A program made the position numbers and the translations under genes. A stretch of 64,000 nt of DNA, from the NCBI GenBank assembly GCA_014584465.1, contig JACTMU010000081.1:1-64000 (forward strand), read 5' to 3'. The notes under the pieces are model-generated. The model was not told the origin of the DNA and ran no database searches. It worked only from the letters and a program-made list of their open reading frames with translations. This DNA is from Pseudomonadota bacterium. Lineage in GTDB: Bacteria; Bdellovibrionota; Bdellovibrionia; Bdellovibrionales; JACTMU01. Position 1 is the stretch's first letter, and each line of letters opens with the position of its first letter. This document shows, in pieces, positions 28,267 to 37,720 of the stretch.

Positions 28267-28300
28267 ATTTATCTCCATTTTTAATTTTGGGATCCGGGTC

Positions 28301-30271
28301 TCAGGCTGCTTGTTCTCGTGCAGGCTCCCACTCAAGGTAGGGAAGCTCAACCACCAATCGAGTCCCTTTTTGGACTGTAGAGAAGATCTCGACCGTCCCG
28401 CCCAACTTGTTCACAGCCACCTTAATTGCATCCATCCCGATTCCCCTACCCGATATCTGGGTGACCTCTCCGCGAGTTGAAAAGTGGCTGTCAAATACAT
28501 GTTGAATCAATTGATGCTCAGACTCAGTTTCACACGCCAAGTTCCCCTGGCTCTTTAGCTTCTCTTTCACACGTTTGGGATCAACCCCTGCACCGTCATC
28601 TTCAATCTCAATTCGAATCTGCCGCTTCAAACCCTTTCCGAAAAGTGAGATCGCGACCTCAACATGACCCTCCGGACTCTTTCCCAGCTTCTCCCTTACC
28701 TCAGGAGTCTCAATCCCATGATCCACAATGTTTCGAAAGAGGTGAATCAACGAAGAGAAGAACTCTTCGTAGGGGGTAGGAAAAATCATTAGATTGCCCC
28801 CGACAACGCGCATTGAGGAGACTCTCTTTCCAAGCTTCTGTGCCAACTCAGAGATCGCGGATTCAAATTCTCGAATGAATCTTTCAATCGGTTCTCTAAA
28901 AAAGAGGTTCAAAGACCTCTGATAGATCCTCAGACTCGGATCCAGTTCCTTAACCTCAGCACAGAATTGCATCAAAGCATGGGAATCCACACTTACAGTC
29001 TTCTCACCATCTTCAAACTCCACCCCCAGAATGTCCCTATTTCCATGAACAAAGCTTCGCAAAAGTGAGTTGACCTGTAAAAAGTCGGACCTCAATTGCG
29101 ATACTGGCTCGACCTTAGATTGAGGTCCTTGATTCTTCAACGTTGCAAGCTGCTCCTCACACCTGTGACACAGAGCCACCACTTCATCCAAATCAAAGGT
29201 CGCAGCACCGCCTTTGAGTGTGTGAGCCGCCCGAAACAGGGACTCCAAACCAAACCCCTCACTCCTAGAGTCAGAAGACAAAAACAGATCAAGTTCGGCA
29301 ACAGCAGAAGCAACGATCTTTTTTGCATCGTTCAAAAACGTAAGGAAGTGGCGCTTGTTCTTTGCCAGTCGAACAATTCGTCGAGCGAAACTTCTCTCTC
29401 TTTCGGCCTCTTGCTTGGCCTCAAACTCCGCAGTCTCATCTTTGACCACCACCACAACCGCACTGACAGAATCATCTACCAACCGCATCGGATGGTATTC
29501 AAGCCGAATCTGTTTGTTTTCAGAATGGCAAAACTTTGATGGACCTAGTGGAACCAAATCCTCAAACGGAAGAGGTTCAGCAAAGAGTGTCTTGCACCAA
29601 TCATAAAATGTCGCTTTCTCTTCAATTGGTATCCGTAAAACATCACTGATATTCTGTCGTGCTGGTGACCCTTCAAGAAGCCTTTCACAGGCTTTTGAAT
29701 AAGTCGACAAGCAGATTCCAGACCGATTGAAGATAAAGAAACCCTCAGAAAGACTGTTGATCATGGCCTTTAGGAGATTATTTAAATTTTCCAGTTCAAG
29801 CGTTCGCTCTTGGACCTTCTTTTCCAAATTTTTTGAATAGTCTTCAAGTTGCATCTGAGCCGATCTTAGATCAACGATCAGGTCATCCTTGTGTTGAAGC
29901 TCCGCAAGGTACTTATCCTGAAGCTGCCGTTCCAGAGTAACATCTCGGACGTACATGATCCACATAGGATCATTCCCGTCCGATCCCCTATCCAACTGAA
30001 AGGAGACCCTGACATCTCCAGACTTCCCTGACATAGAATCAAAATGGACCTCTCGATATGGAGAGGCTTCTTTGATGGCCCACAGTTCGCTCACGTCCTC
30101 AAACAGTTCCGGATCAAAGGTTGCGATCTCACTTAAAACCTTTCCATCTCTAAGTCTTCTTATACTTACCTCAAAAAGCGCTCCTGCAGCCACATTTGCG
30201 TACCAAACCCTTAAATTACGATCAATCACAACGACGGCATCAAGGAAGTTATCAAAGACAGCATAACTCAT
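28301..30271 (-). CDS. PAS-PAS-HPt-CheA-like histidine kinase
   Basis: This 656-aa cytoplasmic two-component kinase has a first PAS domain (about 1-115) and a coiled coil (about 115-165) that leads to a second PAS-like domain (170-285). An HPt-type domain has the phospho-His in AAHTLKGGAATF (His350). A CheA-type ATPase has HLFRNIVDHGIETPE, DDGAGVDP and GRGIGMDA. No CheW-like P5 domain follows, so it is not an array-bound chemotaxis kinase. It starts two bases after the stop of the REC-J-domain gene and is the last gene of a four-gene signalling operon. The likely phospho-acceptor is that REC domain, which is inference. No membrane segment, so it senses a cytoplasmic cue. Confidence 0.88.
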   Translation of the reverse strand: MSYAVFDNFLDAVVVIDRNLRVWYANVAAGALFEVSIRRLRDGKVLSEIATFDPELFEDVSELWAIKEASPYREVHFDSMSGKSGDVRVSFQLDRGSDGNDPMWIMYVRDVTLERQLQDKYLAELQHKDDLIVDLRSAQMQLEDYSKNLEKKVQERTLELENLNNLLKAMINSLSEGFFIFNRSGICLSTYSKACERLLEGSPARQNISDVLRIPIEEKATFYDWCKTLFAEPLPFEDLVPLGPSKFCHSENKQIRLEYHPMRLVDDSVSAVVVVVKDETAEFEAKQEAERERSFARRIVRLAKNKRHFLTFLNDAKKIVASAVAELDLFLSSDSRSEGFGLESLFRAAHTLKGGAATFDLDEVVALCHRCEEQLATLKNQGPQSKVEPVSQLRSDFLQVNSLLRSFVHGNRDILGVEFEDGEKTVSVDSHALMQFCAEVKELDPSLRIYQRSLNLFFREPIERFIREFESAISELAQKLGKRVSSMRVVGGNLMIFPTPYEEFFSSLIHLFRNIVDHGIETPEVREKLGKSPEGHVEVAISLFGKGLKRQIRIEIEDDGAGVDPKRVKEKLKSQGNLACETESEHQLIQHVFDSHFSTRGEVTQISGRGIGMDAIKVAVNKLGGTVEIFSTVQKGTRLVVELPYLEWEPAREQAA

Positions 30272-30273
30272 CG

Positions 30274-32208
30274 CTAGCTTCCAAATCTTTTCACAATACT
30301 ATTAAAGATTGATGTAATTCCTGTCCGAGTCCCCTCTTGTGAACTTTTAAGAGTGATCAAGTTCAGCTCTCTTTTTGCCTCAATCATTGAGGGATCATCG
30401 CTGATTGCAAGCTCAAAATTTCTACGCGCCAACTCATAATCGCCCACAAGCCTTTTGTAGAGACCCTTGACAAAGTAGTAGACGGCTGCATGTCGATCCT
30501 CAGGAGGAATCGCCGACAACTCCTTTTCAATGGAGTCGCTCAATACGCTGTTCATCTGACCCTCTTTAATCCCCTTCATCTTGATCCACAACAAGAGCAA
30601 TTTGAGTTCAGATGTTGATTCCATAACCTTCTCGGCGTCGCTAAAACATTGTAAAGCTTCTTGAATCCTGCCTTTCTTCAAAAAGTCCTTCCCTTGATCC
30701 AAAATGCCTTCATATTTCATTTGAGATTTTGCCTCTTTTGCACCAAGCTCATCAATGTACTTTGCCCTTTGCTCTGGATTGGTAATGACTTTGTATGCAG
30801 CTGTAACTTTCGCAAAGATATTTCCAGTCAACTCTTGAACCTCTTTTGGTGCTCCAACTATCTTATCGGGGTGTAGGAACTTTGATATCTCCCGGTAGGC
30901 CTTGTGAATCTCATGTTCACGAGCATTCCGATTGATTCCCAGTATTTCGAAAATCTCGAAATGATTCTTTCCTTCAACATCTTGAGTTAACTTCTTCACA
31001 CGCGCCAAATGATTTCTATAATCCACCTTTGAAACATTATCACTAAAGACAACGAATCTCTTAGCTAACAGTAAGTAGACCGATTTGTAGATGAGGTCCT
31101 CAGAATATTGACCCATATCAATCAGAGATTGAATTGTAGTACCTGAAGAGACGAGATCCCGAACTCCTTCCATTTGGGATAACACAGGACTGGCCCACAA
31201 TGAGTGCACTTTTTCAAACTGAGGTCCTGCATCAATCCTGTGATCGAGCCACGAACGGAAAAAGGATCGAAACCACACTGTTGAGATCTTTGAATTGATC
31301 CAATCATGAAGATAGGAGGTAAACGCCATCTCACTGATGCATGGGACCTTCGGCTCAATCTTGGTTGGTGAAAAATTCATCTGATAGGTTGTGTCCAAAA
31401 CAATTCTCCCAAGTCGAATGGCCATCTGCTCAGCCAATGCTATAGGAACCGCATGGGGACTGAGAAGATTTGCCTGAATCAGCCGCTCACCCAAGGGCAG
31501 TTGACTTGCCTCAAAAGTAAAATCCACAAGATCTGAATGAGAAACGTATCCCTGTTCCACAAGAAGTTGTCCTAGAAAACTCCGTTCATCCTTGATATCG
31601 ACATGAACAACTGTTCCTTCACCAAACGAAATACCAGAAACTTCCCCCTTTTCGTTCACAATATTCAGATGCCCTCCGGCTTTTGCGTGAACCAAAAAGG
31701 CATATATGAGCGGGAGTTCAAACCCGTGAACTCTCTCTAGACCCTCAATGGACTTTATGATCTCTCTTTTTGTGGGTTTGTTATTACTGATGATCGTATA
31801 AATTGCATCTTGAATCACCTCCTCCTTCCTGTCAAAAGTCTGATCCAAGACATCCAATATCTCTTTAACTTCAAAAGGCTTGCTAAGAAATGTGAGAGCA
31901 TTTGATTGTTTCAACGCATCTCGCACAAAACTTCGATCTTTAAAAATCCCACTGATAAGCACCGTTGGTAACTTGTGGCCAAGTTGCTCTTCTATTTTCA
32001 AAGACAACTCAACCCCATTCATCTTAGGAAGCATGCAATCAATGATGGCACCCTGAACCGCTTGGGTCCGTACCAGCGTCAGCGCCTCCTGAGCATTGGT
32101 CGCATAAAGGGTGGTGTATCCATGCCGAGATACAGCCTCACAAAGGGAGGATCCAAGACCCTCATCATCCTCTGCAACCAATATTTTTACAGCATTTTTG
32201 TTACTCAT
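30274..32208 (-). CDS. Response regulator fused to DUF4388-like, J-domain and TPR modules
   Basis: This 644-aa protein has an N-terminal receiver (1-125; acceptor Asp57 in IIDCMLPKMNG, Lys110 in LSKPF). A PatA/DUF4388-like part (about 150-390) carries SGISFGEGTVVHVDIKDE and LGQLLVEQGYVS. A J domain (about 413-485) keeps the HPD triad (KFLHPDKIVG), and TPR-like helices follow (about 500-630; EALQCFSDAEKVM, YELARRNFELAISDDP). J domains stimulate Hsp70 ATPases, so phosphorylation may control chaperone recruitment; this is inference. It lies between the STAS gene and the kinase gene, within a few bases of each, and is almost surely co-translated with them. Confidence 0.85.
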   Translation of the reverse strand: MSNKNAVKILVAEDDEGLGSSLCEAVSRHGYTTLYATNAQEALTLVRTQAVQGAIIDCMLPKMNGVELSLKIEEQLGHKLPTVLISGIFKDRSFVRDALKQSNALTFLSKPFEVKEILDVLDQTFDRKEEVIQDAIYTIISNNKPTKREIIKSIEGLERVHGFELPLIYAFLVHAKAGGHLNIVNEKGEVSGISFGEGTVVHVDIKDERSFLGQLLVEQGYVSHSDLVDFTFEASQLPLGERLIQANLLSPHAVPIALAEQMAIRLGRIVLDTTYQMNFSPTKIEPKVPCISEMAFTSYLHDWINSKISTVWFRSFFRSWLDHRIDAGPQFEKVHSLWASPVLSQMEGVRDLVSSGTTIQSLIDMGQYSEDLIYKSVYLLLAKRFVVFSDNVSKVDYRNHLARVKKLTQDVEGKNHFEIFEILGINRNAREHEIHKAYREISKFLHPDKIVGAPKEVQELTGNIFAKVTAAYKVITNPEQRAKYIDELGAKEAKSQMKYEGILDQGKDFLKKGRIQEALQCFSDAEKVMESTSELKLLLLWIKMKGIKEGQMNSVLSDSIEKELSAIPPEDRHAAVYYFVKGLYKRLVGDYELARRNFELAISDDPSMIEAKRELNLITLKSSQEGTRTGITSIFNSIVKRFGS

Positions 32209-32212
32209 ACAC

Positions 32213-32707
32213 CTACGATACTTTCAGAAATTTAAAGTACTTTGCGGAGATTACATCAATTTCATATTCGCCACCGACATCATCAAAGGTCATGGTCTCC
32301 TGAAAATTGACAAAGCCTGGATTCGACCCCATCGGTTGACGAAAGTCTCTCTCTCTCTCCAAAAGAATGGATCGATCCGCATCGTTCTCCTCACAGTAGT
32401 AGGGAACATAGAACGATTCAACATACACATTCTTCGGAAGGAAACCAGAAACCATATTGACCTGATCAATCACAATCTTTGGACAGCAATGGAAATGAAC
32501 CTCATAGGTCTGGGACAGTGGCTGTATCCACTTGACCCACTCTCGTATTCCACAGGAGTTGATTGTCTTGAGTTGTCTAAGATCAATATGCACCTCACGA
32601 ATCTTCTCAGTGATCACAGGCAGTTTTGCATCTTCGTCAAGACTCCCAGAAAATTCGAAATGAACTAGATCACCGTCCACTTTTTTTTGTACTTGAAATA
32701 CTGCCAT
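32213..32707 (-). CDS. STAS-like domain protein
   Basis: This 164-aa protein's first ~95 residues follow the STAS pattern, including the loop HIDLRQLKTINSCGIREWVKW, where the Ser corresponds to the usual phosphorylation position. The remaining ~70 residues (YVPYYCEENDADRSILLE) are not recognised. Its place next to a SpoIIE-type phosphatase fits a partner-switch substrate whose phosphoserine is removed by that phosphatase. No anti-sigma kinase of the RsbW type is visible nearby. The ribosome site is GGAGGAAG. It is followed after four bases by the REC-J-domain gene. Confidence 0.7.
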   Translation of the reverse strand: MAVFQVQKKVDGDLVHFEFSGSLDEDAKLPVITEKIREVHIDLRQLKTINSCGIREWVKWIQPLSQTYEVHFHCCPKIVIDQVNMVSGFLPKNVYVESFYVPYYCEENDADRSILLERERDFRQPMGSNPGFVNFQETMTFDDVGGEYEIDVISAKYFKFLKVS

Positions 32708-32776
32708 TACTTCCTCCTCTTTCTTCCTCGATCACCTCGAGCACGATGAAAAACTCTCATGGTTTTCACCTTTTCA

Positions 32777-34630
32777 CTATGAAGCTTTCTCTAAGCCTTC
32801 AAATCGGCAGAGAAAGATTGTAAAATCGTCATTGAGAGGCGCATCCTCTCTAAAAGCAAATGCTTCGTTCTTTACAGTTTCAACCACGGTGGTCGAATTT
32901 CCCTTTGCAGAGACTGCTCCCAGCAAGGACTTGATGAATCGGCGTTCACCCCATGACTCTCCCGACTTGTTTTGCAAATCAAGAACACCATCTGTATAAA
33001 GAGCGATGGAGTCACCTTCACACAAATTAATGGTAGTTTCCAAGAAGTTGACATCACGCTGCTGTCCCAATCTCGGATTGTTGACCTCGTTTAATAGCAC
33101 AATATCCTTCTTCTTTAAGGGCTCATCTGAAGCTCTCAACAGGTAAGGTGGATCATGACTCGCATTTGAGTAGGTCAATACTCCGGTTTGCTTGTCAATT
33201 GCACCGAGAAAAAACGTCATCATAAAGCGAGATTTAGACGTCTCATAGATGGCACGATTCATAAGAAACAGAGCTTTGGCAGGGGTAATGTCCGGAAAAC
33301 ACTCCACAATCGCCGAAGCAGATTTCGCGGCACTTGTGATGAGGGCCGCAGGAGCACCATGTCCCGTGGCGTCCCCAATCCAAAAGAAGATGCGATCACC
33401 AATTTCACTGTAATGCCACCAATCACCACCAATTTCACTGGCTGGCTCGAAGAAGCCTGAAATATGTACTGCGCCAAGGTCAGAGGAAGGTGGCGGAAGA
33501 AGGTTTTCCTGGACCACCTGCGCTGTCTTAAGTTCATTCTCCATCCTTGCCTTTTCAGCTGTCTCACTCATAAGCCGAGAGACCTCAACTGCCATCTTGT
33601 TGAATCCTTGAGCAAGACTTCCAACCTCATCCTTTGAAGTTGCTAAGACTTTAATGTCAAAATCTCCATGGGAGATCTTTTTAGTTGCAAGGTAGAGCTG
33701 CCGTAAGGCACTTGTCATCTTCTGAGAGGCAAAGACACTCACGATGACAGTTGCAGAGATCAGAGCGACAAAAAAGAGAATGGACTTGATCAACAGGGAC
33801 TGAACGGCTGCAAGCGCGGCTCCACGCTCCACAAATGAAGTTACTGTAAGCTCCCCAACACCAACTTTTGCGTAAGAGGCGAGAAACTCAGACCCCTTCG
33901 AAGTTCGAACCTCTTTGGTCCCCTCATTTGAATATTCCCCTTTAAAGGACCCGAACTCTTGAGCCACAATGGAGGTCAAATTGACATCTCGATCCTTTGG
34001 GCCCATCAAAGTCTCACCGTTGGGACCAAAGAGATACTTCGTATAGATGTCCGACTGATGAAAGATTTCAAAAAGGGTTGTATCTTGAACTACCGAGATG
34101 AAAACCCAGTGCTTTTGAGCAGATTGCACATGGTGCTTGACACCCACCAAGATGTCGTTGGATCCGTTGTCAATGGGAAGAATGAGCAGGTTTTCTTGAT
34201 TGATACGAGTAAGTATCTGTTCTACATAGGCACGATAGCTCGTAAGATAGGCATCAGCTGCCACACTTTTTTGAAGAAACGCGGATTTTTTCGGCATTGT
34301 GGAGCTACTTAGATCAAAAACCACAATCATTGAGAAACGACTCTCCTTCTGAAAAAGTGACTGAGAGATGTGATCAAATTTTGTCTCGTTCAGATCAAAA
34401 CCCTCAAATATGGGCTGCATGGAAGACAAGATTGAACCAATGTTTGAGTGAACTTGTGCTGCAATGGCCCTTGTGGTCGTGACACTCGAATCCAACACAT
34501 AGGCAATCTTGTCTTTCTTGAACAGATCGACCGCAAGAGCTAGGTAGAGAGAAAGTGTCACCAGTGGAATCACTGTAAGCGTTAGAATCAACTTGAATCG
34601 AATAGGAAACTTCACCCTCTGTTCTGTCAT
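32777..34630 (-). CDS. Membrane sensor with HAMP and SpoIIE (PP2C) phosphatase domains
   Basis: This 617-aa inner-membrane protein has a first helix at about residues 12-32 and a periplasmic sensing part of ~240 residues. A second helix at about 270-295 (SILFFVALISATVIVSVFA) precedes a HAMP domain (GDFDIKVLATSKDEVGSLAQGFNKM) and a short coiled coil. The SpoIIE/RsbU phosphatase follows (about 380-615; GDWWHYSEIGDRIFFWIGDATGHG, ALYTDGVLD). Acidic metal-binding residues of PP2C enzymes are present. It is the first gene of the operon and probably turns an envelope signal into dephosphorylation of the STAS protein. Confidence 0.9.
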   Translation of the reverse strand: MTEQRVKFPIRFKLILTLTVIPLVTLSLYLALAVDLFKKDKIAYVLDSSVTTTRAIAAQVHSNIGSILSSMQPIFEGFDLNETKFDHISQSLFQKESRFSMIVVFDLSSSTMPKKSAFLQKSVAADAYLTSYRAYVEQILTRINQENLLILPIDNGSNDILVGVKHHVQSAQKHWVFISVVQDTTLFEIFHQSDIYTKYLFGPNGETLMGPKDRDVNLTSIVAQEFGSFKGEYSNEGTKEVRTSKGSEFLASYAKVGVGELTVTSFVERGAALAAVQSLLIKSILFFVALISATVIVSVFASQKMTSALRQLYLATKKISHGDFDIKVLATSKDEVGSLAQGFNKMAVEVSRLMSETAEKARMENELKTAQVVQENLLPPPSSDLGAVHISGFFEPASEIGGDWWHYSEIGDRIFFWIGDATGHGAPAALITSAAKSASAIVECFPDITPAKALFLMNRAIYETSKSRFMMTFFLGAIDKQTGVLTYSNASHDPPYLLRASDEPLKKKDIVLLNEVNNPRLGQQRDVNFLETTINLCEGDSIALYTDGVLDLQNKSGESWGERRFIKSLLGAVSAKGNSTTVVETVKNEAFAFREDAPLNDDFTIFLCRFEGLEKAS

Positions 34631-34765
34631 GCTTGTCTTATCGGAGGCAACGCCACGGGCAATGAGCTGCCGCTAGGTCCAGAAATGGCAGGACTCAGCT
34701 AAGGACCGCCCTCAAGATCGACCTCAGGCCAGTCAATTCCTAGGTCAAAACGTACGATATAGATA

Positions 34766-37606
34766 GTGGTGAAAGAGGAAAGAGAGAACTTAGACTACTT
34801 GATCGTTGGGATCTCATTTGTGATCTTCGTGGCATCGGTCTACCTTGTTCTCGATGATCGGTGGCTTTTTCATATCGGCGAGAGACAGTACAGTGCAACT
34901 GATGCGGTCGGGAAGATCTCAAGCTACCAATCGGATGTTCGTCGAAAATACAAACGAGCTTTCTATTGGATGCCGGTGCGCGAAGAGGATCCTGTCTTCG
35001 AAGAAGACAGTCTCTTTACGGGAGAACAATCCGAAGCCAGTGTCGAGCTCAGCAGTGGCATTGTGCTTGAAGTCGCTCCGAAGAGCCTCATCGTTCTCCG
35101 AAAGGGAGTGCAGTCCGATGAGTTTGTACTTGATGTTCGCTACGGTTCCTTCCTCGGAAAAGTAAATCAAAGTCAAAAACTCAAGGTTTCTCACGCTGGT
35201 CAAACCACTGAGATCAGTGGGGACAAGGCCACATTCAAGATTGACACCACTGGCAAGAGTGGCGTTGGAATCAATGTTGTTTCAGGGAAAGCCAAAGTTG
35301 CTGCCAAAAACAAAACGGTGGAGCTCTCAAAGAATCAATATACAGACGTGAATAAGAGCGGCGATCTCGGACAAGTCAAGGAACTCGACATTGAACTCAT
35401 AGTGCCCGCCGAAGGAGCTCGACTTTGGCAGGAGGAAGATGCCCCTGTTGAATTTAAGTGGCGCAGTTCAAAACCCTCTGAAAAGGTTCGTCTTGAAGTG
35501 GCAAAAGATGGTGACTTTAAGAACCTGGTCTTCAAAAAGAGCCTTGAAGGTGAGGCGGTCCAGGCACGTCTTGCAAACCAACGAGGACTTCTTCATTGGC
35601 GGATCATTGAATCTGACAAAAAGACCACGAAGGTTGTTCTTCGTAATTCTACGTCTCGATTTCACCTCCTTTCTAAGAGTCCACCCAGACCCGTCTCTCC
35701 AAAGGACGATGTTGAAATTGTAATTCCCATCCATCGAAAACAATTCAGAGCCAATGACCACTCTGGTCTTCGAATTCCAATTTCTTTAAACTGGGCTGAA
35801 GATAATGGCTGGGGCAGATTCGATGTTGAAATCTCAAAGTCAGAGGACTTTGGTATTGGAACCGAATCCTACATCGCCAACGCTGCCCCAATGAGAACTA
35901 AGGCCCTCGAACAAGGATCGTACTATTGGCGGGTTCGTTACAATGACCCTAAGCCTGGAACGAACCACAGTTGGTCCAAAGTCGCATCATTTCATGTTGT
36001 TGAAAAACTAATGGATAAACCTCTCACGGGTCCAAAACTTTCCAACGTGGAGCTCTTCAAAGTTCGCTACAAGTATGAAGTCTCAGGCGAAGATGAAGAC
36101 CTCAAAGTTCTTCGGAAACTGAACAGTGCTTCTCCTCAGTTTCAATGGTCTACGATTCCCGATGCCAGCCACTATCTCTTTGAACTCTCCGATCGAAAAG
36201 AGTTCGACCGAATTCTTACAAGAAAGAGCGTTGCCCGTACTGAGTTCAACTGGGATCAAGTTCAACCAGGCAACTACTATTGGCGCGTCCATGCCGTTGA
36301 CATCTTAGATCAACCCGGACACTATAGCTCTACTAAAGCCATCCGTGTTGTCAAAGATTTGGCACCAGCACCTGTGATCCAGAATCGAGAGCTTAAAATT
36401 CTGCTCCCTTATGATCATGAAGAAGAAGCCACATCGACAACAGCAGGTCACGCCGCCCTAAGGTGGTCCTCCATTGAAGAAGCTAAGAGGTATGAGATTC
36501 AGATCTCTCCAAATGAGACCTTCAATGAGCCGGTGAAGCGGCTTGTGTCTCGCGAGACTGGACACATATGGCAGGCTCCTTCACAGGGTCGTTTCTACTG
36601 GCGTGTTCGCGCCGTTGATTGGGACAACGACCCCGGTCATTTCAGTGAATTGGGAAAGATTGAAGTTCAGTCTCCAACCTGGGGAGCGCCACTCGTAGAG
36701 GCTTTTGATCATGATCGACTGCTGGTTGACGATGACCTTGTAGAACCTAAGGTCGGAAGTCCTCTGAAAAAGCCCCCTAGGTTCAGTTGGTCTGAACTGA
36801 GTTATGTCAAAAGATATCAAATCGAAATATCCTCCACCGAATCCTTCGAAGAGCCCCTTCTTCGAAAGATCATTGACTCAAATGAGTATCAATGGAGTGA
36901 AGCAAGACCTGGGCGATATTTCTTCCGCGTTCAAGGTCTGAGAAGTGAGCGAAAGAGAGGACCCTTTAGCAACTCTGTACCGATCAAACTTTTGACTCAC
37001 GAACTGATTGCAAAAAAGACCGACGAGACCATTCAGCGCCTCCTGGCCTCAACGGATCATCTTAGGAAAAATGTGGATCCCGTACGAATTGAGTGGAATA
37101 AAACCTTCGTCCCCGATCAATACGAAGTTGAAGTGTCCAGATCAGATGATTTTGGAACTCCTGTTCGTCACCTTACCGAAAGCTCATGGTTTGACTACGT
37201 ACCCAAGATCAATGGATCTCACTTTTGGCGTGTGAGACCTTTGAATAAGCTCAAGCAACCCCTTGCGCCCTTTTCTTCGGTCAACAGGTTTCATTTCAGT
37301 CAAAAATTGGGAATGCCACACCCACGAATCGCTTCTCCAAGAAATGAAGAGCCGTTCATTATCACTCCCCATCTTCCGAATCTACTGATACTCACATGGA
37401 ACAAAGTTCCTGGAGCCTCGGTTTACTCTGTGGAGATGTCACAGACGAAGGATTTTTCAACACTCCTCTTCAGTGGAAAATCGAGATCCAACTCCTTCTT
37501 GGTGAAACAGCCACCTCCTAAAGGAATCATCTATTGGCGAGTTAAAGCTCTCTCCTCTGAGACCGAATCCGAGTGGTGCCCCACAGAAAGCTTCGAAGTG
37601 AAATAG
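34766..37606 (+). CDS. FecR-domain protein with repeated Fn3-like modules
   Basis: This 946-aa, probably membrane-anchored protein has one helix at about residues 10-28 and a FecR domain at about 85-185 (ASVELSSGIVLEVAPKSLIVL). It continues with about seven repeated beta-sandwich modules, each ending in a motif like YYWRVHAVD, FYWRVRAVDWD or IYWRVKALS. The modules resemble Fn3-like repeats in large exported bacterial proteins. A sigma/TonB partner of the classic FecR system is not adjacent. It diverges from the SpoIIE-STAS-REC-J-kinase operon and may be a target or sensor for it; this is inference from position. The start is one of two adjacent GTG codons; an in-frame stop directly upstream excludes a longer form. 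The TAG stop forms the end of an inverted repeat. Confidence 0.75.
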   Translation: MVKEERENLDYLIVGISFVIFVASVYLVLDDRWLFHIGERQYSATDAVGKISSYQSDVRRKYKRAFYWMPVREEDPVFEEDSLFTGEQSEASVELSSGIVLEVAPKSLIVLRKGVQSDEFVLDVRYGSFLGKVNQSQKLKVSHAGQTTEISGDKATFKIDTTGKSGVGINVVSGKAKVAAKNKTVELSKNQYTDVNKSGDLGQVKELDIELIVPAEGARLWQEEDAPVEFKWRSSKPSEKVRLEVAKDGDFKNLVFKKSLEGEAVQARLANQRGLLHWRIIESDKKTTKVVLRNSTSRFHLLSKSPPRPVSPKDDVEIVIPIHRKQFRANDHSGLRIPISLNWAEDNGWGRFDVEISKSEDFGIGTESYIANAAPMRTKALEQGSYYWRVRYNDPKPGTNHSWSKVASFHVVEKLMDKPLTGPKLSNVELFKVRYKYEVSGEDEDLKVLRKLNSASPQFQWSTIPDASHYLFELSDRKEFDRILTRKSVARTEFNWDQVQPGNYYWRVHAVDILDQPGHYSSTKAIRVVKDLAPAPVIQNRELKILLPYDHEEEATSTTAGHAALRWSSIEEAKRYEIQISPNETFNEPVKRLVSRETGHIWQAPSQGRFYWRVRAVDWDNDPGHFSELGKIEVQSPTWGAPLVEAFDHDRLLVDDDLVEPKVGSPLKKPPRFSWSELSYVKRYQIEISSTESFEEPLLRKIIDSNEYQWSEARPGRYFFRVQGLRSERKRGPFSNSVPIKLLTHELIAKKTDETIQRLLASTDHLRKNVDPVRIEWNKTFVPDQYEVEVSRSDDFGTPVRHLTESSWFDYVPKINGSHFWRVRPLNKLKQPLAPFSSVNRFHFSQKLGMPHPRIASPRNEEPFIITPHLPNLLILTWNKVPGASVYSVEMSQTKDFSTLLFSGKSRSNSFLVKQPPPKGIIYWRVKALSSETESEWCPTESFEVK

Positions 37607-37720
37607 GTGCCAGGTTCCGAATGCTGGAAACGGCGAGTTAAATTCGAGCTAATTCTCTCTTCTAGTGATTTTCTCCATCGTTGCAACGATACGCGTCCAG
37701 CAATTGGAACCTGGCACCTA
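37604..37720. repeat. Inverted repeat between convergent genes
   Basis: The left arm TAGGTGCCAGGTTCCGAATG continues to GCTGGA, and the right arm is its near complement (23 of 25 bases). The two stop codons of the convergent flanking genes are exactly the TAG at each outer end. The 67-bp centre has no ORF. It may be a second family of non-autonomous element, or a bidirectional terminator. Confidence 0.7.
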
